Of a DNA stretch of 64,000 nucleotides, positions 1 through 11,288 are shown in pieces. Each line of letters begins with the position of its first letter. Within the stretch, counting starts at the first letter, position 1. Position numbers and translations under genes: made by a program. The notes under the pieces are model-generated. The model ran no database searches. It was not told where the DNA came from and saw nothing but the letters and a program-made list of their open reading frames with translations. This stretch comes from Lineus longissimus (lineage: Eukaryota > Nemertea > Pilidiophora > Heteronemertea > Lineidae): NCBI RefSeq assembly GCF_910592395.1, contig NC_088326.1, forward strand, positions 7,013,001 through 7,077,000, read 5' to 3'.

Positions 1-1715
1 CAAATTGACAAATAATAACAAAATGCGCTACTTTTTCAATTTAAGAGTTCGACATCTGTGACCTTGAAAAGTACATCTTACTGACTTAATTTTTGGTCAA
101 CATGTATGATGTACAGCTGCCTAATAGGTGTCTACATACTAAATTTGTAGAATACACCACAAATAATGACAAAACATGTCACTTTCGATGAAATTTCAAG
201 AGTTTGACCTCTGTGACCTTGAAAAGTATGTCAAATCAAAAATAGGGATTGACATATGATGCATAACTGCTAGCAGTACCTACCATATTTTTTTTTCAAC
301 TTTTTAAGACCAGTATTAAGGGAGAAAACGCATATTTTCAATTTTGACATTTGGCCCCCTGGTGGCCAAACCGTGAATCAAATGGTGCCGCAATTCTGTC
401 ACTGAGTAGCGGTCACCTAGAAGTATGTGTGTATCAAGTTAGAGCTCAGTTGCTCCAGCGGTTCCAAAATGTGCCGCCTATGTCTAACGGCGGCGCCATC
501 GGCAGATTTTGACCTCTATGACCTTGAAAAATATGTCAAATCAAAAAACCGGAGGATATGCGATGAATCATTGCTAGAAGCACCTACCATATTTTTTTCA
601 AATTTTTCGGGCCAGTATCTGCAGGGAGTAAACACAGATTTTCAATTTTGACATTAGGCCCCCTGGTGGCCAAACTGCGAATTATATGAGGCCGCAATTC
701 TGTCTCTGAGTAGCGGTCACCTAGGAGTGTGTGTGTAACACGTTAGAGCTCAGTTGCTCCAGCAGTTCCAAAACGTGCCGCCTTTGTCTAACGGCGGCGG
801 CGCCACTGGCAGATTTTGACCTCTCTGACCTTGAAAAGTACGTCAAATCAATGAAATGGCCATTGTGCTCACCTCATGTGGAGGAAAGATGGATGAAGAG
901 CATGGTATTGTGTCATGTAGTGTTAGGTTTGATGTAGGTCCAACCAATTACAATTTCCCAAAATGGCCAATTTACAGTACATTTGACTTCTGTGACCTTG
1001 AAAAGTAGGTCAAATCAAAAAAGACCGGGGTGACACATTGAATGGTTGTTAGAATTAGATGTACCTATGATATAAAATTGGTGCCAATCGGGCAAGTAAT
1101 TAAGGAATAATAGCATTTTGAAGAATTTGGGATTTGGCCCCCTCCCTGGAGGCCAAACGGCAAATCAGATCAAACCAAACTTCGGTACCCGAGATCACCT
1201 GACCAATGGGTTCATATGTACTTAATTTGTGATCAATAATCATTGCGGTTAAGAAATGTGCCACAGTTATGCCCTGACGGCCAATTTACGCCATTTGACC
1301 TCGGTGACCTTGAAAAGTAGGTCAAATTGTGTGACATATACTGTATGGTGGTTAGATTTACCCATGATATCAAATTGGTGGCAATCGGGCAAGAAGTTAA
1401 GGAATAATCACATTTGTAAGGTTTTTGGATTTTTGCCCCCTGGCGGTCAAGTGGTGAATCATATTGGACCGAACTTCGGTCCCTGAGATCACCTGACAAA
1501 GGGGTACATGTGTACCAAATTTGGGATCAATAGTCATTGCAGTTTAGAAACGTGCCATAGTTACATCCTAATGGCCAATTTACGCCATTTGACCTCTGTG
1601 ACCTTGAAAAGTACGTCAAATCAAAAACCTGTATGACATGTGATGTATCCTTGCTAGGAGAACCTACCATAAAAGTTTTATTGAAAACGGATCATTAATA
1701 GGAGACATATCAGTG
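1..1715 (+). repeat. R1 repeat family, two incomplete copies
   Basis: Tandem monomers share the block GACCTCTGTGACCTTGAAAA, a conserved AAGAAACGTGCCA segment and GGCCCCCTGGTGGCC. The first copy runs in from outside the window. A second begins near 854 with the family start TGAAATGGCC...GTGCTCACC and fades out near 1700 without the GAC microsatellite end. The short reading frames here are translations of the repeat and look non-coding. Confidence 0.85.
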
Positions 1716-3127
1716 TACAACCTGGGTCAAAACTTATACAAAATAGGCCAAAGTCAGCCTCGTTCTGGATTGACCTAGTTTGTGTACTATCTAGTGCATT
1801 CCAGTTTCAATGCACTATGATCTCAGATAGTGCTTTGATAGCTTGGGTCATTATTTGAAATGACTCTGACACAGCCCAAATCTTTTTTTACCCCAATAAA
1901 CATGCTTAATATTGTTAGATACATACCACACTACAATCCTAATGCAACATGTATTCCATTTAAGCACTTTTGAGAGCATAAAATGCATTTCATTGTGAGT
2001 ACTGTCCAACACACACCCCACCCCCAACTTCTAATTGGGATAGAAAAAGTTTCTATGTCTAAAACAAGAGACCGTTGATGGGAGACCTTTGATTGACATC
2101 TTGGCTGTGGAATTCAACCACTTTTCTCAATGAATATGCACATCCCTTGATGTATGAGGCTTATGAATGGCTGGAGTCCACCCAGCACAGCCCCCTCCCC
2201 CTCAACTAAACTGTCAATAACATTCTTGGTGGTCAACTTGTGTATGGTATCATGATACAGCCTGGTACAGGGACCTTTCTGCTTGATTAATTACACACAT
2301 TTGGGTTAATTTGTTTATACACTTGTCTGCTATAATCTCTCAAACTCAGCAGGCTGCTTGTTTGCAAGGCGGCATATTCCTTTGATCTTGTAATAGGGAT
2401 AGATTTTGTTTCTGATACTTCAAGTGCAGAAGGTCAATTCCATGGTGTTGACCATGTATTACTGTAGTGAATGAGTACAATTTACACCCTTTCTGGTCAT
2501 CAACGAAGTGGCTATCACATTTTTGATGTTGCTTGTCCAGCTCATTATCAGCCGCTCATTAGCATATTGGCCTAGTAACCATGATGAAACACGTGGTGGT
2601 GAAGATCAAGTGCTTCCTGCCTTGTCAATTTTGTTACATCTTTCCTGGTTCCAGTTCTTCTGAACAGGTTAAACTTATTTTGTTGTTCCTTTGGTGGATG
2701 ATATTCTAACTTCTTTTGGATTATTAATGTTTCACATGTGTAGGCCTATATTCATTCAGTGACCCTTACTTTGATTTATATTTTTCGACCAAAAAAGGAA
2801 TATGGAATGAAATAATTGTTTGGATATTTGGATATTCTTGATTCAATGGATTAGGGATGTTGGGAGGGTGATTTTATTTATTGTACTGCAATAGTGAATT
2901 CAATGCACATTTCAGATGGACAACTCCACTTTCCATGCATGGCACTATTATTGTTTACATACCTAATATAGGTAAACTAGGACATATTATGCATGAATCT
3001 ATGTCAGTGGGCGGCCAAGTTTATGCTAACCAGGTATACTAAACCGAGGCTATAATCTGCCAGCAACTGGGTCACTTTGGATATCAGTTACACTTTGGCT
3101 ACCCAGAGCACTCACTGTATCACACTT
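1716..3127. other. No recognisable feature
   Basis: AT-rich sequence with no long open frame, no RNA gene and no repeat family that I recognise from elsewhere in the window. Confidence 0.6.
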
Positions 3128-3540
3128 TTTATGTTTTCAGTTTTGGCCCCCTGGTGGCCAAGTCATGAACCAGACCGGACCGAAATTCAGTTCAGAGTAC
3201 CTCTGACCTAGGAGGTCATGTGTACAAAGTTTCAAGTTCATAGCACAAGCGGTTAAGAAACGTGCCACACAGGATACGGACGGCGACGGACGACGACGAC
3301 GACAACGACGGACGACTACGGACACAGGGCTATTGTATAGACTCCCCTAACGATGAGCCAAAAACCCAGAGGATATGTGATGCTAGAAGTACCTACCATA
3401 TTCTTTACAAATTTTTTGAGCCAGTATTAAGAGAGAAAACGATATTTTCAGTTTTGACAATTAGCCCCCTGGCCTGGTGGCCAGGTCGAGAATCGGACCG
3501 GACCAAAACTCAATGTCAGGGTGAGCCAAAAACCTAAGCT
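3128..3540 (+). repeat. R1 repeat, terminal fragment
   Basis: Contains the CTCF-like block at 3143-3162, a GAC-rich microsatellite (about 3280-3325) and the family end GATGAGCCAAAAAC near 3351. Another monomer follows, with a second GGTGGCC block near 3470. The reading frames at 3137-3537 are repeat translations. Confidence 0.8.
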
Positions 3541-4482
3541 CCAAAACTGACAGCATTTCTTCAGATGCATGATAAGCGAAGGCCTTTAGGCTACATGTCT
3601 CTTATCAGATGTTTTCTATTGGTCGTGGTTTAGTATAACAGTATAACCGCAATACACACACACGCAGTGCACAGTGTATGCACTGATCGATCAGCTGATC
3701 TGATACAGTGCAGCCCACACGTGATAGGCCTATTATATGCATTGCCAAATTTGTCATGATGATATGATGTCTTGAAGAAGGTCGAAGCTAAAGGAATAGA
3801 AATTGAGTCTGTTATTGATCAATCTTAGTCTTCGTAATATACGAATTCATCAGGACATAATGCAACATAATTTGACAATAATTGCTTCATGAAACACTGC
3901 ACAAAAACAATGACTTACCACGAGGAAAAATAATGGTGGAGAGAATGCAGCATTCTGGGAAATTCGGGCCGTGTATACAAACTCTGCCGATCAGTGGATG
4001 ACCAAACACTTGATTGCGGACCATGGTGTCTAAGTCTGTATTTCTTTAAATCTCAAAATAATAAGAAAATGTTTGTATTTTCAGATACATTATTACCCAT
4101 GACATAACAGTAAAATAACAAAATAAATATTGAATCATGCTTTGGACGGCGAAATAACGATATTATGCAGATCCGACACAGGACTGTTGCTTGGTTTCTG
4201 TTGATATCACTGATAAACTTGTTTTCTCGTTCGTTGTCTGATCCAAACTACCCCATTACCGCTTCATGCGCCACTCAGTCGTGTTTGTAAAAACTGGCCA
4301 TTTCTAATTTTGATGCAACCCTTAATGCTAAAATAATAATTGATGGGGATCCAACGCAAAGTTACTGACAAAATGTCGAAATTATTTCACCTAAAATACC
4401 AACCACCACTTCAATAATTTTCTGAAAATTATAAAACCGGGTACCAAAAGAAAACCTCTGGCTTCAATTGATTAATGAAACG
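3541..4482. other. No recognisable feature
   Basis: Mixed unique-looking sequence with a short CA run at 3650-3665. No coding frame or RNA gene was supported. Confidence 0.55.
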
Positions 4483-6112
4483 GCCAGGGGCCATTGTGCT
4501 CACCGTATACATCTTTTAGTAGGCAGGATCATGCTTAGTTTAGAGGTGAATATGGTGAACACAATCAGGCATGAAGACTTTTTTTAGATGTGTATTGATG
4601 TCAAGTAATAAGACAGGGCAGTATATATAAGTTTATGATCCAACCAATAATTGTCTATGACATCAACAAGATCAATATCGTGTGATTGCTAAGAGTCCCT
4701 GCAATAAAAAATTCATCGAAAAAAAGTCATTAATAAGCGAGATATTGCATGTCCTACTTTTTCAGTTTTGACTCCCTGGTGGCCAAATCAAGAATCAGAT
4801 CAGGCCAAAATTCGGTGTCAGAGATTATCTGATGTAGGGGGTTACATGTACCAACTTTCAAGTTCATAGCTTCAGCAGTTAAGAAACGTGCCATAGTTAC
4901 ACTCTAATGGCCAATTTACGCCATTTGACCTCTGTGACCTAGAAAAGGAGGTCAAATCCAAAAATCGTAGGACATGTGGTGTATCCTTGCTAGAAGTCCC
5001 TGCCATAAAAATTTTATCGAAAACAATTCACTCAAATAAGCAAGATATTGCACTTCTTCCTTTTTCCATTATGGCCCCCTGGTGGCCGAATAAAGAATCA
5101 GATCAGGCCAAAATTCGGCATCAAAGGTTATCTGATGTAGGGGGTTATATGCACCAAGTTTTAAGTTCATAGCTTTACTGGTTAAGAAACGTGCCATAGT
5201 TTACACTCTAACGACCAATTTACGCCATATGACCTCTGTGACCTTGAAAAGTAGGTCAAATTGAAAACCCGTAAGACATGTGATGTATTCTTCCTAAGAG
5301 TACCTACCATAAAAATTTTATCGAAAACAAGTCACTTATAAGCGAGATATCACACTTTTTAGATATCCACTTTTGGCCCCCTGGTGGCAAAGTTGAGAAT
5401 CAGATCAAACTGAAATTCAGCACCAGAGGCTATGTGATATAGGGGGTTATATGTACCAAGTTTCAAGTTCATAGCTTTAGTGGTTAAGAAACGTGCCATA
5501 GTTTACACTCTAACGGTCAATTTACGCCATATGACCTCTGTGACCTTGAAAAGTAGGTCAAATTGAAAACCCGTAAGATATGTGATGTATTCTTCCTAAG
5601 AGTACCTACCATAAAAATTTTATCGAAAACAAGTCACTTATAAGCGAGATATCACACTTTTTAGATATCCACTTTTGGCCCCCTGGTGGCAAAGTGGAGA
5701 ATCAGATCAAACCAAAATTCAGCACCAGAGGCTATGTGATATAGGGGGTTATATGTACCAAGTTTCAAGTTCATAGCTTTAGTGGTTAAGAAACGTGCCA
5801 TAGTTTACACTCTAATGGCCAATTTACGCCATATGACCTCTGTGACCTTGAAAACAAGGTCAAATTAAAAACCCGTATAATATAAAATGTATATTTGCTA
5901 TGAGTACCTACAACAAAAGTTTTATCGAAAACAAGTCACTAATAAGCGAGATATCACACTTTTTAGATATCGACATTTGGCCCCCTGGTGGCCAAACAGA
6001 GAATCAGATCGGACCGAAAATCAGTGTCAGAGGTCAGCTGACCTAGGGCATTCTGTGTACAAAGTTTCAAGTTCATAGCCCTAGCAGTTAAGAAACGTGC
6101 CACTGTTAGGAT

Positions 6113-6164
<52 letters not shown>

Positions 6165-6209
6165 ACACAGCGCTATCGTATAGACTCCCCTTACGGTGAG
6201 CCAAAAACT
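4483..6209 (+). repeat. R1 repeat, full-length copy with five to six monomers
   Basis: Starts with TGAAACGGCCAGGGGCCATT, continues GTGCTCACC, and ends GGTGAGCCAAAAA. Monomer spacing is about 300 bp, judged from the CCTGGTGGC blocks near 4770, 5073, 5375, 5684 and 5981. A (CGA)n microsatellite lies at 6112-6163, just inside the end. The longest copy in the window, it shows best that R1 grows by tandem monomers. Confidence 0.9.
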
Positions 6210-6705
6210 ATAGGCAAATTTGAAAAGATCCATCACTACTCGACATTTTGATAAAAACATATGCACCCGATGGTCATGAACATCGAAGATACAGCTGGAT
6301 AAAAATTTGATATTTTACTTACCACATCAACAACGAAAGCGTTGATCTGCAGCCGCCATTTTGATACCTGGCGAATAGTAAACCTTGTCGATAGATGACG
6401 TCATTGGGCGGGAATTTGAATTGACGAAAAATATTCTAAAGCAAGTTGCACCCCCTCCTGATCAAAATTTCAACTTTTTTAAAAATTTATAATTATATAA
6501 AATTTTTATCATAATATTAAAGCATATTGTGACTGATTCTGATGTGCCTAGGCCGAGATAGGCCAATTTCTTTTACGGCGTCTCGCTCGCAGGAAGTAGG
6601 TCGAATCGCGCTCATTTTTTATTTCTGATCAGAGTTCACCAAGATCTACAACTACTATAAATCTGAAGTGTCTGGTTTTAGTCGTTACAAAACGTCGGGG
6701 TATAG

Positions 6706-6903
6706 TTGAACAGATGGACTCGGGATGAACATCGAAAACAAACCATTGATTTCTTTAAACTTCAATTGAAAAGAGAAAATGAAAGTGCGATTGATTTTAG
6801 GAGTGTTGGTGCATTTTTTGTTCCCTACAACGAACTTCACCCAGAGAATAGAGTGCAACATAGGAAGAAACCGGAACTAAAAGATTTTTACCAACCACGT
6901 GGG
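6706..6903 (+). other. Possible coding fragment of unknown type
   Basis: An open frame of about 65 codons, rich in charged residues (contains DFFKLQLKREN and FVPYNELHPENR), stops looking protein-like where an R1 start motif (TGAAATGG) begins at about 6911. No family is recognised and no good initiation codon is visible. It may be the remnant of a transposon gene cut by the repeat, or chance. Confidence 0.2.
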
Positions 6904-6904
6904 G

Positions 6905-7095
6905 AAATGAATGAAATGGTCGAGGGACCATGTGCTCACCTCGGATAATGTAATGCATGTCATTTGCACTGGATATGGGGAGAACAGTTTCTGGCTAGTT
7001 TCACAAGTTTTGATTCCATTGAATAATATTCTTCTTCTTGGCTCAATGGCAGAAAAGAAAATGAAATGGCCAGGGCCATTGTGCTCACCTGTCGA
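6905..7095 (+). repeat. Two isolated R1 start motifs
   Basis: Two roughly 35-bp segments match the R1 start (TGAAATGG...GTGCTCACC) at about 6911-6945 and 7060-7091. Neither is followed by recognisable R1 monomers, so they are solo termini or starts of a variant with a different interior. Confidence 0.6.
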
Positions 7096-7590
7096 TATGA
7101 AAGGGAGAGTATGAGGAACAACTTGTCATTGTTAGGGGTTAATCATGCAATAGTTGTGGGATGGTGTGGTTTGTCTTGAAAAAGTGGAGTTAGTCGTATT
7201 GTTTTCCGCGTACACATGTTACTGACGTTGGAATAAGTGAATCGTTATTTGTGGGAGAAGCTGAGAGATGTTTTACTGGTCAATTAAGACGGGTTTACAT
7301 GTGTCTTAGCTATTCAGTGACTATTGAAAATAAACAGCGCATTTATATTTTGTGAAACCTGCTGTCATTGGCCGAAATTTCAAATGAATGGGATGTACCT
7401 GTGGAATTGCGTGTGATTACGCTATCTTGAGAGGAGTATTTATCCTCGGCTTGCGATTAGAGAGAAATGTTGAAAAATATGATACAAGAACAATTGAAGC
7501 AAGGAATGCACAGTATAGAATATGATGTACTGAGTAACTAGGTAGCAGTTTGTATTCATTTTTGAGACAATAACATAGTTACAAGACAGC

Positions 7591-8120
7591 CCTATAGTCG
7601 GATTCATAAGTAAATGTCACTGCCCTTTTGGGCCACAGCGCAAAAACTACTGGGCCGATTTCTTCAAAGTTTGGTTTTTCTTGAATCTAATTTCGGAACC
7701 CAAGAGGATTTTCATATTTCAGTAACCATGGTTACGAAATATTTTTTTTTGTATGTATTGGTGTACATTGACGTAGTGTATTGATTTTGACATTTTCTCC
7801 TCTGTACTGCTTATTTCTGGATGCATTTTGCTGAAATGTTCAGGTTAATTTTTTTTCGTGTGTATCTTCAAAGCTGCCAAGTTTCATTTAGAACTATCCA
7901 TAAAAAAATATCGGGCCCTCCAGATTCCCCCAAAATGGCCAAAGGGCTCCAAAGTTGACAATTTTTTTCTTTATAATTTGCAAATCTCTAACCTGGAAAT
8001 TGGGTTGGGTCCCAAAATTAGATTCAAGAAAAACCAAACTTTGAAGAAATCGGCCCAATAGTTTTTGCACAGCGACCCAAAGGGCAGTCAGTGACATTTA
8101 CTTATGAATCCGACTATAGG
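7591..8120. mobile_element. 530-bp foldback MITE
   Basis: The ends are CCTATAGTCGGATTCATAAG at 7591 and its reverse complement ending at 8120. The inverted arms continue for about 115 bp with minor differences, around a loop of about 290 bp. There is no coding capacity; the open frames on both strands near 7858-8097 come from the arm and loop. The target duplication is ambiguous because the ends are flanked by GCC-like bases. Confidence 0.85.
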
Positions 8121-9190
8121 CCTAACTATAAAAGCACTGATGACAGTTACGCTACATTTTCATCATTATCATCATCTACTTTAGTCAACCAGCTCAGATG
8201 ACCTTTCTTGGGGCAGTGATCGGTAACGGTGAACTCCTTCCGACCCAACAGGCAAATGTTTACATTCGTGTCTCCGTGTATCATGGATTCATGTGTATAC
8301 TAAAAACACCGTTGTTGTGTTGACACACTGACTGACTCCGACTGTGTACATTTCTACAGCGACGAAAAACGATCACAAAAATGGTTCTTTTTAAGCACTC
8401 GTGACATGTTTACAAAAATTAAAGCAAGTGTTTTTAGTAGAGGTTTACCAAATGAGTAGCGTCTGGGTGATTATAAACAATTAACTTGTGTTTAAGAGCC
8501 CACATTGTAACGAAAGGTTCCGGCTTGATGCTAATCTCCACTGACGGCAGCCGCCATTTTGCCATACTCTCGAAACTTAGGGATCGTCAAATGCAATGGA
8601 AATCACATAATTTCTGACACACACTGCTACAATTCATCATTTTATTGTTCTTTCACAGTATTATTACGCCACCCCGATTCGCAAGGCAGCTTGTACCAAC
8701 TGGCTCTGCATTGACTATCCCCATTCCAAGCCGAAGAACAGTGTGACAAGTTTCTCATTTTACCTTCCAATCACAGTCAAAATTTTCTAAAACAACCGGC
8801 AATGAGGACAAACTAATAATCTCAAACCAATCACAGGAATGTAATCAACACATACGACCTCATCCGAAGAGCTGATGATTAAGTTTTAGCATTAATTCAA
8901 GGTGATTTAATTCCTTCTTCTTCTCGCTTCAAAATTCATAAAATGGCTGTCTTCCATACTTGTAGTATGCAGATCTAGTGGCGCAGTACAATACTGCGCA
9001 TCTGGGATATCCCGACGGATTGCCTCGAACCGCGAAATTCAAAACTGCTGGCAATGTGCCAACTGACATTTTTGCACAATACCGCCACCTAGTGATATGA
9101 AACGAAATTAATCTATTTAATATCGAAACCTCTATATCAGGCCGACCTCTTAAACTTCATTTCAAACTTCAATCTGCTGGAATAAAGAAA
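8121..9190. other. No gene; isolated YY1-like motif
   Basis: No coding frame was supported. GGCAGCCGCCATTTTG at 8544-8559 matches the YY1 recognition core, and a near copy lies at 6347-6361. A short hairpin (GCGCAGTA/TACTGCGC) lies near 8980-9000. Confidence 0.4.
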
Positions 9191-9640
9191 ATGGGCGTTT
9201 TTTAACCTTGACCTACTTATACTCGCACAACCTTCGTAGCAATAATGTGCAGATCAATCATTTTAACAGTATATCATATGGTAAAAATAGTTTTATATAT
9301 GAAGCCTCACGGATTTGGAATGACCTGCCAAACCATATCCGTGATGCCAATAATTTTACCATTTTTCGTAAACTTTTATTAACTTGGAAGGGTGATAAAT
9401 GTAAATGTGCTATGTGCGCTTTTTAAACTGTGTTTGTACTATTGCCTTTTAGAGACATAACCCTGTAGGGCTATTGTTTTACTATTTGTAAATTAATCTT
9501 TGTGATAACTCTGTATTATTTATTCTTTTGTTATTTTAATCATGTTAGATATCGGTTGAAGAGCCCACCACAGCTCACGTTTTTTATGTATTCCCATACC
9601 GATGAAAAATAAAGTTTATCTTATCTTATCTTATCTTATC
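9191..9640 (+). mobile_element. 5'-truncated LINE with (TTATC)n tail
   Basis: The frame at 9208-9426 resembles the extreme C-terminus of non-LTR retrotransposon reverse transcriptase ORFs: an aromatic-rich stretch with IWNDLPNHIRDAN, then a Cys cluster (CKCAMC). After the stop come a short 3' UTR, AATAAAG at about 9608 and tandem TTATC units to about 9640. A 3' end of short tandem repeats is typical of CR1/L2-like elements. Everything 5' of the C-terminal residues is missing. Confidence 0.75.
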
Positions 9641-10062
9641 TGAATAGTAGGTCACACTGACCTAAATCTGTGTCAACATGTAGAGATGCCCAATAGGTGT
9701 CTACATATCAAATTTAGAGAGTCTATGACCAATAGCAAAAAAACGTGCCATGATCAAAGAAATTTTAGAGTTCGACCTCTGTGACCTTGAAATGAAGGTC
9801 AAATCAAAAACCCATGTGATATGTGATGTACCTTTATTGGATACACCCACCATAAAATTTTCATCGCTCTAGCTTTAACCATAAGCTTCAAAATGACAAA
9901 AATAGGTTTTCAAAGAGCACCCCCTATATGGCAGACCAGCAGTCAAATTGCGCTGATTTTCATTCTGAAGGAAGGTCTTGCCTAGGGGTACCCACACACA
10001 AGTATGAACTTTCTGGGTCAAGCGGTTAAGAAACGTGCCACGATTTTGTCAAAAGTTAACGA
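9641..10062 (+). repeat. R1-related partial monomer
   Basis: Shares the GACCTCTGTGACCTTGAAA block at about 9775 and AAGAAACGTGCCA at 10028, but with a diverged middle (CACCCCCTATATGGCAG) that lacks a good CTCF-like core. Confidence 0.7.
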
Positions 10063-10067
10063 AAGTT

Positions 10068-10448
10068 AATTAGACGAGTGCATGTTTTTTACTCTCAAGT
10101 ACATATTTGGAGAGGTGTTGAAAAAATATTTGCTGTGGCAAGTCTACAGATATAAATAAATTGTTTGGTAAAAAAAATAATTTTGAATTTTGACAACCTG
10201 GCCATAGGGGGGTGGTTCAAATTTGGAGTGAAAATGGCCAAAATGGGTAAAAATGTCCACTTGTGTCAAACTTGTCAATTTTTAAAAAAAATTCTGTGGT
10301 CAATCACCAGTTTAAATCGCACCAGTTACTCGCAAGACTAACCCGTATATCATATCCGAATTTCAGTTTCACAACCCCACACATTATTTGATGGCGGGCA
10401 TTTGAAATAACTGGAAATGGCTTGGAAAATCAATTGTGGTCTTGTCTC
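10068..10448 (+). mobile_element. M1 MITE, copy lacking its left end
   Basis: Matches the complete M1 copy at 14764-15196 from about 49 bp inside its left end through to the right terminus GTGGTCTTGTCTC. The left TIR is absent and the sequence instead joins an R1 fragment. Confidence 0.8.
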
Positions 10449-10848
10449 CATTTAGAGGGTTTTGTGTTACAGGTCAAAAATAGTAAATGAGCTCTGAAAT
10501 CCACAAAAACCGTTGGAATTGGCTGAAATGTGTTGAGAATGTGTGGACGTATCATGGAAATTGGAAAATGAGGAAAAAAAGAAAATTCTCAAATTTACCC
10601 CCCCCCCCCCCCCCCCCGTCCTACAGGGCTTTTAAGTGAAAATGCCAAAAATTGAAATTTTCAAAAAAATTCAAATAATTAAAAAAATTTCTACTTTTTT
10701 GGGCTAGATATGTTTCATAACAATCATCAATTGTGAATAGTAATGAGAGTGTTGATGGTTTTGCATGTTATTTTCATTTTGGGAGGTTTCGGGCACAGAG
10801 CACGTTGGTTGGCAGGGTACCAAGCTTTCACTAATTTTTTTATTTCAG
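10449..10848. other. No gene; long C tract
   Basis: Contains a run of about 20 C at 10599-10618 and A/T-rich flanks. The small frame beginning at 10743 becomes convincing as coding only after the acceptor-like TATTTCAG at 10841-10848. Confidence 0.5.
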
Positions 10849-11225
10849 CAGGTGAATTCAAGAGAAAAGTATCAGAATTACGAGCGATAATGTTAGAAAA
10901 GACTAAAAGTGACGGTTTTTGTTTGAATTGGGAGGGGGCTAAACAAAAAAAGAGGGGGGGGTCACATACGGGTTTGTTAAAGTAAGTTTTTTGGAGAAGC
11001 CGGTCACAATGACAGCACACCGTGCGATGTTTTTATGTGACCATGATGAATTGAAATTCAAAACTAGCGCAGGTTATCATATAAGTCATCTGTGTCATAA
11101 TCCTCTGTGCGTGAAAGTCGAGCACTTAACAATAGAAAGAGGAAGGGTCAATCAAAGTAGAAAAAGGTGCAATGCCAAGAAAGTTTGTGCAGGCCATGGC
11201 AACTGGCCTAAATGCGTTTTTCCTG
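10849..11225 (+). pseudogene. His-Me finger (zinc-bound HNH-like) nuclease fragment, frameshifted
   Basis: Two adjacent frames make one domain. The first (10849 to about 10955) follows an acceptor-like TATTTCAG and holds DGFCLNWEGA. The second (about 10964-11225) holds SHLCHNPLCV, a spaced Cys/His set (RC...C.GHG...KC) and is followed by a GTAAGC donor. This pattern fits the zinc-binding His-Me endonuclease fold known from I-PpoI-like enzymes. The frames change within or beside an eight-G run at 10952-10960, so a one-base homopolymer slip is the likely lesion. It lies tail to tail with the transposase below, 64 bp away. Other exons were not found. Confidence 0.65.
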
Positions 11226-11288
11226 GTAAGCTATGTGTTGAAGTAGAAAGAAAATATCATTATATTGAATTGACATTTGAAAGTTTTC

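Noticed and set aside
6081-6266. Serine-rich frame, and similar Arg, Ser or Val-rich frames near 21079-21496 and 45462-45744
   Set aside because: These are translations of the GAC/CGTC microsatellite in R1.
8975-9045. Possible tRNA or tRNA-derived head (TAGTGGCGCAGT ... CCTCGAACC)
   Set aside because: The A and B boxes are poor and no cloverleaf closes; no tail or target duplication was found.
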